A stretch of 64,000 nt of DNA from contig CAWKKD010000005.1 of NCBI GenBank assembly GCA_963850195.1, positions 124,001 through 188,000 of the forward strand. Direction: 5' to 3'. Position 1 is the stretch's first letter; every line of letters starts with the position of its first letter. The notes beneath the pieces are model-generated. The model did no database searches, was not told where the DNA came from, and was given only the letters and a program-made list of their open reading frames with translations. The position numbers were made by a program, and so were the translations under genes. This document shows, piece after piece, positions 58,531-64,000 of this stretch. Source of the stretch: Actinoallomurus sp963850195. GTDB lineage: Bacteria; Actinomycetota; Actinomycetes; Streptosporangiales; Streptosporangiaceae.

Positions 58531-58616
58531 ACGCTGTGTCAAGGGTCCGTGCACTGCGGATCAAGGACACGCGGGGTGGTCGTGGCGCATCATTTCCAGC
58601 GTGACGCCACGGGGGC

Positions 58617-58648
58617 GGAGGCCGCGCCGATCGATCGGCGCGGCCTCC
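58617..58648. terminator. Perfect 32-bp palindrome ending the glycosidase operon
   Basis: Bases 58617-58632 (GGAGGCCGCGCCGATC) are the exact complement of 58633-58648. It lies 17 bp after the GH27 stop (minus strand) and 86 bp after the AraC remnant, and would terminate from both sides. Confidence 0.8.
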
Positions 58649-58665
58649 GGGCGTTCGCGGTGGGG

Positions 58666-60309
58666 CTAGCCGAGCCTCCACTGCTGGTTGGCGCCGCCGT
58701 TGCAGGTGTAGAGCTGCAGCGGGGTGCCGTTGACGTTGCCCGAGGGCTGGTCGCCGTGGAAGACGTCGACGCACAGCCCGGACTGGCTGCCAGTGATGGT
58801 CCCGTCCGCGTTGAGGCGGAACTGCTGGTTCGCCCCACCGCTACAGGTCCACAGCTCGACCTTGGTCTCGGGGGCCGTCTGGTTGTCGTACGCGTCGAGG
58901 CACTGGGTGCCCCCGTACAGGCGCAGCTCGCCCGCCGCGGTGATGGTCACGGCCTGGTTGGCGCCACCACCGCAGTCATAGATCTCGATCTTGGTGCCGG
59001 GCGTGGTCTCGTTGTCGTACGCGTCCAGGCAGCGGCCCGAGGAGCCGCCGATGAACGGGTGGGTCGTGCCGACGCTGCTGCCGCTGCCCACTGAGACCCG
59101 GTACATGACCGTGGCGTGGGCGGGCACCGAGGCCGAGATGGCGCCGCTCGTGCTGCTGACCGCCTTCGTCCAGAGGTTGGACAGCTTGTACGAGGAGGCG
59201 GACCCCATGCCGACCGCGGAGGCCGTCGTGCTGACGGTGGCGGTGGAGCCGTTCTCGTTGGTGAGCGTCACCGCGCGGTCGCCGTTCGCCAGCGGCTTGG
59301 TCATGACGACCAACCCGCCTGAGGACGACACCACGGTGCCCTGCCTGCCGAGAGAGTCCTGGTCGACGGCGATGACGTCGGTGTTCTTCAGGATCGTCAG
59401 CGTGGCGGTGCTCGCCGAGCGGATGTCGCTGCCGATGAGCAGCGGCGCGGCCATCTCCGACCAGAGGCTGAAGTGGGTCCGGTACTCCGCGTCGGTCATG
59501 CCGCCGTTGCCGACCTCCAGCATGTCCGGGTCGTTCCAGGCGCCGGGCTTCGCGTACGAGGCGAGCTGCTGGTTCTGGTGGGCATTGCCGAGCATGCTCC
59601 CCCAGCTGTCGGAGATGTCGCCCGTCGTACGCCAGGAGTTGCCGATCGCCGGGGCCCAGTTCCACGGCTGGTTGGAGCCCCACTCGCAGATGCTGTAGAG
59701 GATGGGCCGGCCGGTGGCCTTCAGCGCGTCACCCATCGCCTTGTACCTGGTCTGCGCGTCGACGCCCTGGTTGTTGCAGTTGTCGTACTTCAGGTAGTCC
59801 ACGCCCCACGACGCCCACAGGTTCGCGTCCTGCTGCTCGTGGCCGAGGCCGCCGGGGAAGCCGGCGCTGTTGCAGGTCTTGGTGCCGGCGCTGGAGTAGA
59901 GGCCGAACTTCAGGCCCTTGGAGTGCACGTAGTCGGCGACGGCCTTGATCCCGTGCGGGAACCGCGTCGGATCGGCGACGAGGTTGCCGGAGGAGTCGCG
60001 GTTGGGCAGCGCCCAGCAGTCGTCGAGGTTGACGTACTGGTACCCGGCGGCCTTGAGGCCCTGGGAGACGAACAGGTCGGCGATGCCCTCGACCATCGCC
60101 TCGTTGAACTGCGACCCGCATCCGGTCGAGTTCCAGTTGTTGAAGCCCATCTGGGGCGTACGGGCGAGACCGTTCTCGACGGCGGCGGCGGGCGGCGCCG
60201 TGGCGACCTGGGCGGCCACCGCGGCGGTCGCCGCCAGGCCTCCGGCCAGCAGCGCGAGCGCGCCGACCGAGGCCGTGAGGCGTCGTTGGACGCGGGACAG
60301 GTAGGACAT
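58666..60309 (-). CDS. Secreted GH27 alpha-galactosidase with ricin-type lectin domain
   Basis: A 547-residue extracellular enzyme. Signal peptide SVGALALLAGGLAATAAVAA; GH27 barrel with the nucleophile Asp in VDYLKYDNCNN and the acid/base Asp in GDISDSWGSM; beta-sandwich ~residues 310-410; then a C-terminal CBM13/ricin-B domain with repeats ending GGANQ (CLDAYDNETTPGT, CLDAYDNQTAPET, QQWRLG). It removes terminal alpha-galactose from galactans or galactomannans. Last gene of the operon, 31 bp after the SGNH esterase gene. Confidence 0.95.
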   Translation of the reverse strand: MSYLSRVQRRLTASVGALALLAGGLAATAAVAAQVATAPPAAAVENGLARTPQMGFNNWNSTGCGSQFNEAMVEGIADLFVSQGLKAAGYQYVNLDDCWALPNRDSSGNLVADPTRFPHGIKAVADYVHSKGLKFGLYSSAGTKTCNSAGFPGGLGHEQQDANLWASWGVDYLKYDNCNNQGVDAQTRYKAMGDALKATGRPILYSICEWGSNQPWNWAPAIGNSWRTTGDISDSWGSMLGNAHQNQQLASYAKPGAWNDPDMLEVGNGGMTDAEYRTHFSLWSEMAAPLLIGSDIRSASTATLTILKNTDVIAVDQDSLGRQGTVVSSSGGLVVMTKPLANGDRAVTLTNENGSTATVSTTASAVGMGSASSYKLSNLWTKAVSSTSGAISASVPAHATVMYRVSVGSGSSVGTTHPFIGGSSGRCLDAYDNETTPGTKIEIYDCGGGANQAVTITAAGELRLYGGTQCLDAYDNQTAPETKVELWTCSGGANQQFRLNADGTITGSQSGLCVDVFHGDQPSGNVNGTPLQLYTCNGGANQQWRLG

Positions 60310-60340
60310 CTGCGGCTCCGTGGCGGGGTGAGGGGCGGTT

Positions 60341-61057
60341 CTACGGCGTGATCCAGCCGGCGGCGTCGGCCGCCTGGACGCCGGAATTGAAGGCGGCGGC
60401 CATCTTCAGGTAGCCGCCGTCATTCGGGTGCAGCGAGTCGGACAGGTCTCCGGTGGTCAGCGCGCTCATGCCGACGAAGCCGACGTGCCTGCCGGCCGCC
60501 TGCTCGGCCTGGACGATGCCGGGAACCTGCTGGTTGAAGGCGGACCGGTAGGACTCCTCCGTGGAATCCGTGGAGACGATCAGGTCGGCGAGAAGCACGG
60601 TGACGCCGGGCATGTCGGCGGTGATCTGGTCGACCAGGGCGTGCAGCCGGTCGATCGCGGTGGGGACCTGGTTGTTCCGGCTCAGGTCGTTGGTGCCGAT
60701 CTCCAGCGTCACGACGTTGGGCCGGTAGGTGGACAGCGTGGAGTCCGCGATGCCGGCGATCTGGTCGATCAGCCAGCCCGAGTGCCCCTCGTTGTCGGGG
60801 TCGGACATGGTGCCGTTCCGGCCCGAGCCGACGAAGTCCAGGGCGTGGCCCTCGCCGGCCAGCGCGTCCCAGAGCGGCGCCCGGTAGCCGTTGCCGGTGC
60901 TGCTGCCGATGCCCCAGGTGATCGAGTCACCCAGGGGCAGCAGCCGCAGCGACGCCGCGTGCGGCCGTACGGACGCCGACGCGGGCACGGACGTGCCGGC
61001 GGCCACGCCGAACGCGCCCAGCAGCACCATCAGGACGGTCACCATCGAGGTCTTCAT
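60341..61057 (-). CDS. Secreted SGNH/CE3-like carbohydrate esterase
   Basis: A 238-residue secreted esterase: signal peptide with ASAS cleavage, LRLLPLGDSITWG (Ser), DNEGHSGWLI, LEIGTNDLS (Asn), and DSLHPNDGGYLKMA (Asp/His). The HSGW and LPLGDSIT motifs resemble CE3 acetyl xylan esterases. Likely deacetylates the polysaccharide attacked by its neighbours. 37 bp after the GH59 gene. Confidence 0.88.
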   Translation of the reverse strand: MKTSMVTVLMVLLGAFGVAAGTSVPASASVRPHAASLRLLPLGDSITWGIGSSTGNGYRAPLWDALAGEGHALDFVGSGRNGTMSDPDNEGHSGWLIDQIAGIADSTLSTYRPNVVTLEIGTNDLSRNNQVPTAIDRLHALVDQITADMPGVTVLLADLIVSTDSTEESYRSAFNQQVPGIVQAEQAAGRHVGFVGMSALTTGDLSDSLHPNDGGYLKMAAAFNSGVQAADAAGWITP

Positions 61058-61094
61058 CGCTGCTCCTCACGGGGGCGGGGGTGTACGGAGCGGT

Positions 61095-63215
61095 TCAGGA
61101 GGCGGCGGGCAGCTTCCACTGCTGGTTGGCGCCGGTGGGGTTGCAGTCCCAGATGTCGGCCTTCGTACCGGGCGTGGCCGAACCCGTGTAGTCGTCGAGG
61201 CACTTGCCGCTGATGCCGGACGTGATCGGGCCGGGCGGCGGCTGCGCGCTGCCGCTGCCCGGCGTGATGGTCAGGTCGTCGAACAGGTCGGTCTGGTAGC
61301 CGACGACCCCGATGCCGACCTGGCCGGACAGGAAGGAGCCGTCGGCGACGGTCCCGACCGTGCCGCCGTCGACGTCCGCGGTGATCTGGGAGCCCTGGAA
61401 GGTGAGGCCCAGCGTGTGCCACGTGCCGGTGCCGAGTGCGGTCGTCGTGCCGCTCGCGAGCGTGGACGTGGTGCCGCTGGAGTAGCTCTTGACGATCGAC
61501 CAGGCGCCGGTGTTCGCGACGCGGAACGCGTACAGGTTCTGGTGCGACTGCGGGCGTGCCTGCGTACCGGCGCGGCCCAGCAGCTCGGCGGTGCCGGCCT
61601 GCCGCAGGTCGACGTCGGCCTTCACCGTGTAGTTCGACCAGGACGGGTCGCCGACGAGCGCGAACGCGTCGGAGTCGTCCTGCCACTCGATGGGCTTGAC
61701 CGGCGTGACCTGCTGGACGCACTGTCCCGTACGGCCGTCGGCGCACGGCCGCACCTCGAACGAGCCCTGCATGTCGGACAGGTACTTCGCCTCGCCGTTG
61801 GTGGCGACGCCGTCGAAGCCGTCGCTGTAGGGCAGGTCGAGCGCGTGGGACGCGGGCGGCGCCGCGGTGCCCTTGCCCTGGCCGCCGACGGTGCTCACGG
61901 TGTAGACGTAGCCGGGCTGCAGGGTCAGGGAGTACGAGCCGCCACTCGGCGTGATGTCCCCGGTGTGGACGAAGGACGTGGCCGCGCTGGGGGCGTTCAC
62001 GTTGGTCGCCCACACGTGGACGGTGCCGGTGGACAGGCCGCCCTGGACGTGGACGTTCACGGTCTGCGGCGATCCGGACGTCGTGGTCTCCAGGATGGTG
62101 GAGTAGTCGGTGCCGCCCTTCAGCGTCATGTACGCGCCGTTGGACTCGGCGCCGCCGAGGTATCCGGAGGCACCGTCGATGAACGTCCAGCCGGGCCGGG
62201 TGAACTGCGTGACCTGCGCGGTCGCCCAGGTGCTGGCGCCGATCGTGTAGGCGCCCGACCAGGGTGATGCGGCGGTCGCCAGGCCGACGGTGTTGTAGGG
62301 CAGCGTGGGGTAGATCGCGGCGATGAGCGGCCAGTTGAAGAAGCTGGTCATCCTGGCGTCGGTGTAGCCGCGCACGATGGCGCGGATCAGCGCGGGCGCG
62401 CCGGTGTCCATGTCCTGCGAGCCGCTCTCGCTGTCCCACAGCGGCTTGCCGTTGTTCTTGGCCGTGGCGGTGCTGGAGCACGTGTCGGCGCTGCCGCCAT
62501 CGCCGCCCTCGCACGAGTAGTGCGCGCCGATGATGGAGACCGCGTCGTTGAAGGCGGGGTTGCCCGCCATGTCGTCGGCGACGCCCCAGCCGCTGTCGTC
62601 GGCGACGAGCTGGACGCCCGGGTAGCCGTGCGCGTTCAGCGCCGTACGCAGCTGGACGAACCAGTTCGCGTCGTGGCCGCGCTCGTTCCAGCCGCCGAGG
62701 TACTTGATGGTGAGGTCGTGCTGCTTGGCGCAGTCCAGCCACGAGATCAGGTAGTTGATCGTGTCGGTGGACCAGAACCCGCCGTTGATCCAGCCCGGGG
62801 CCGCCCACGCCAGGCCGTACAGGCCGATGCCGGGGTTGCGCGCCTTGGCCTGCTCGCCGAGCCAGAACTCATAGCCCGCGTCGCAGTTGATCGCGCCTCG
62901 GGTGTGCTCGATCGACGGCTCCGAGCCGTCGGTGGAGTTGGCGTCGCCGCCGATCTCCAGCTTCAGCAGCTGCAGGTCGGCCCCGTACCCCGGTTTGAAC
63001 AGGTAGTCCAGGATCTGCGACTGCTGGGCGGCGGGGTAGTTCGTCAGCAGGCGGGAGTTACCGCCGCCACCGCTGATCGCGCCGATGCCGTCGAAGGTCC
63101 GTCCGCCCTGGCCGCCGTCCACGGTGATGGACGTGGTCGCGGCCTGGGCCGGAGCGGCGCCCCCGACGAGCAGGGCGGCGAGCAGGGCCAGCACCCACAC
63201 CGGCGCGAACCTCAT
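61095..63215 (-). CDS. Secreted GH59 galactocerebrosidase-like enzyme with lectin domain
   Basis: A 706-residue extracellular protein: signal peptide VWVLALLAALLVGGAAPAQA, a GH59 TIM barrel (GGRTFDGIGAISGGGGNSRL; LGGWNERGHD with the acid/base Glu; LWDSESGSQD with the nucleophile Glu), a beta-sandwich, a concanavalin-like domain (~residues 480-640) and a C-terminal ricin-type repeat (CLDDYTGSATPGT, NQQWKLP). GH59 cleaves beta-galactosides. Its ATG overlaps the GH76 stop (TGATG), so it is translationally coupled. Confidence 0.93.
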   Translation of the reverse strand: MRFAPVWVLALLAALLVGGAAPAQAATTSITVDGGQGGRTFDGIGAISGGGGNSRLLTNYPAAQQSQILDYLFKPGYGADLQLLKLEIGGDANSTDGSEPSIEHTRGAINCDAGYEFWLGEQAKARNPGIGLYGLAWAAPGWINGGFWSTDTINYLISWLDCAKQHDLTIKYLGGWNERGHDANWFVQLRTALNAHGYPGVQLVADDSGWGVADDMAGNPAFNDAVSIIGAHYSCEGGDGGSADTCSSTATAKNNGKPLWDSESGSQDMDTGAPALIRAIVRGYTDARMTSFFNWPLIAAIYPTLPYNTVGLATAASPWSGAYTIGASTWATAQVTQFTRPGWTFIDGASGYLGGAESNGAYMTLKGGTDYSTILETTTSGSPQTVNVHVQGGLSTGTVHVWATNVNAPSAATSFVHTGDITPSGGSYSLTLQPGYVYTVSTVGGQGKGTAAPPASHALDLPYSDGFDGVATNGEAKYLSDMQGSFEVRPCADGRTGQCVQQVTPVKPIEWQDDSDAFALVGDPSWSNYTVKADVDLRQAGTAELLGRAGTQARPQSHQNLYAFRVANTGAWSIVKSYSSGTTSTLASGTTTALGTGTWHTLGLTFQGSQITADVDGGTVGTVADGSFLSGQVGIGVVGYQTDLFDDLTITPGSGSAQPPPGPITSGISGKCLDDYTGSATPGTKADIWDCNPTGANQQWKLPAAS

Positions 63216-64000
63216 CAGCCTGCGGCGTTCAGGAGGTCGAGAACGCTCTGCTGGCAGCCGTAGTCGCTGGCGCCGTTGCCGCCGGCCCAGTGCGGACCGT
63301 ACTGGTCGAGGGGGTTGCGGTCGTGGGCGTACGCGGAGTTCGCCCAGCCGCCGAGCGTGCCGGCGTACGGGTGGTCGGACAGCCGGCCGTTGAGCGCGCC
63401 GAGGCCGCGTACGTAGGCGCCCTTGAAGGTCGGGCCGTCGCCGGTGCAGGAGTCGCCCTCACCGGGTTCGCGCAGCACGCCACCGCTCACCAGCTTGGTG
63501 GTGGAGGCGTCGGCCAGGGTGCGCGCGGTGGTGAGAAACGAGGAGTCGCCGGTGGCCCGGTTCAGCTCGGCCAGCCCGCCGAGCACCACACCCTGGTTGT
63601 AGGTCCAGGTCGTCTGGCCGTTGTTGGCGCAGGACGCGGTGAGCCCGTCGTTGATCATGTGGTCGCCGTTGATCATTCCGCTGTTCTGGAACCAGGACCA
63701 TTCGTTCTTCGCGCGGTTCAGGTACGTCGTGTCGCCGGAGATGCGGTTGTGCAGGGCGGCGTTCAGCTCGAGGAAGAGCTCGTTGGTGATGGCGTTCTTG
63801 TAATTGCTCGACTGGTTCCACCAGACGCCGCCGCCGCACGTGCCGTCCCAGTAGGCGTTCATGTGGTCCGCGTCCGTACGCGCCGTGCTGAGGTAACGGG
63901 AGTCGCCGGTCAGGTCGTACGCGTCCACCCAGGCGAGGCCCCACCAGCCGGTGTCGTCCAGGTACTCGTTGGTGAAGTTGCCGCCCTGGGCGCCGAGGTT
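63215..64000 (-). CDS. GH76 alpha-1,6-mannanase-like protein, N-terminus off the right edge
   Basis: At least 261 residues of an (alpha/alpha)6-barrel GH76 protein: DTGWWGLAWVDAYDLTGD near the edge (with the catalytic Asp pair region expected just there), then CGGGVWWNQSSNYKNAITNE, TWTYNQGVVLGGLAELN and PTFKGAYVRGLG. GH76 endo-mannanases cut alpha-1,6-mannan such as fungal or actinobacterial cell-wall mannan. The true start and signal peptide lie outside the window; an internal Met at 63928 is not the start. Confidence 0.93.
   Translation of the reverse strand, partial: NLGAQGGNFTNEYLDDTGWWGLAWVDAYDLTGDSRYLSTARTDADHMNAYWDGTCGGGVWWNQSSNYKNAITNELFLELNAALHNRISGDTTYLNRAKNEWSWFQNSGMINGDHMINDGLTASCANNGQTTWTYNQGVVLGGLAELNRATGDSSFLTTARTLADASTTKLVSGGVLREPGEGDSCTGDGPTFKGAYVRGLGALNGRLSDHPYAGTLGGWANSAYAHDRNPLDQYGPHWAGGNGASDYGCQQSVLDLLNAAG

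Noticed and set aside
63215..63928. Start of the GH76 gene at the Met at 63928
   Set aside because: Family sequence (DTGWWGLAWV) continues upstream of this Met to the window edge, so the gene is partial.

Overview
The window is high-GC actinobacterial DNA. Third codon positions are strongly G/C, long antisense shadow ORFs are common, and typical actinobacterial families are present (DUF574 methyltransferase, ECF41 sigma factor, PucR-type regulator, LCP protein, ricin-lectin glycosidases). No gene fixes the genus; a filamentous actinomycete is the best guess. No rRNA, tRNA or CRISPR array was seen.

Bases 1-36231 are most of a nonribosomal peptide gene cluster. A single reading frame runs on the minus strand from the ATG at 21109 off the left edge. 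It shows 7,036 residues with no stop and encodes a seven-module NRPS, A-T-(C-A-T)x6, followed by the start of a thioesterase. Upstream in the same transcript are an MbtH protein and a heme-oxygenase-like diiron protein. A divergent, tightly packed plus-strand operon (22440-36231) encodes a methyltransferase, an amidinotransferase, the complete 3,5-dihydroxyphenylglycine (Dpg) pathway (DpgD, A, B, C and the aminotransferase), a P450, a second amidinotransferase, a malate/lactate-type dehydrogenase and two divergent EPSP-synthase-like proteins. My reading is that the operon makes a Dpg-derived, probably C-methylated, hydroxylated and guanidinylated residue, plus an unidentified second building block, and that the NRPS joins them into a peptide ending in Asp-Gly. 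The adenylation domain of module 5 has lost nearly all of its catalytic motifs. Modules 4-5 look like a duplication of modules 2-3.

Bases 36289-48153 hold unrelated chromosomal genes: a broken ECF sigma gene, a Tat-exported TagC-like propeller protein, an EF-hand protein, a DUF574 methyltransferase, an AhpD-like protein divergent from an ECF41 sigma factor (with a recognisable ECF41-type promoter), a small secreted protein, an SGNH lipase, a PucR-type regulator, a trypsin-like protease, a GNAT, a truncated lipoprotein and a class C beta-lactamase-like serine hydrolase.

Bases 48154-52611 are a compact four-gene operon: MFS transporter, radical SAM enzyme, phosphoribosyltransferase-like protein and cytosine-deaminase-family amidohydrolase. 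I do not recognise this combination; it is the second-best candidate for an undescribed pathway. An inositol monophosphatase-family gene converges on it.

Bases 53492-58530 carry an LCP protein, a VOC protein, a UvrA-like ABC protein and the remains of an AraC regulator. Bases 58617-64000 are a minus-strand operon of secreted carbohydrate-active enzymes (GH76, GH59, CE3-like SGNH esterase, GH27 with ricin lectin) ending at a perfect 32-bp palindrome; its first gene runs off the right edge.
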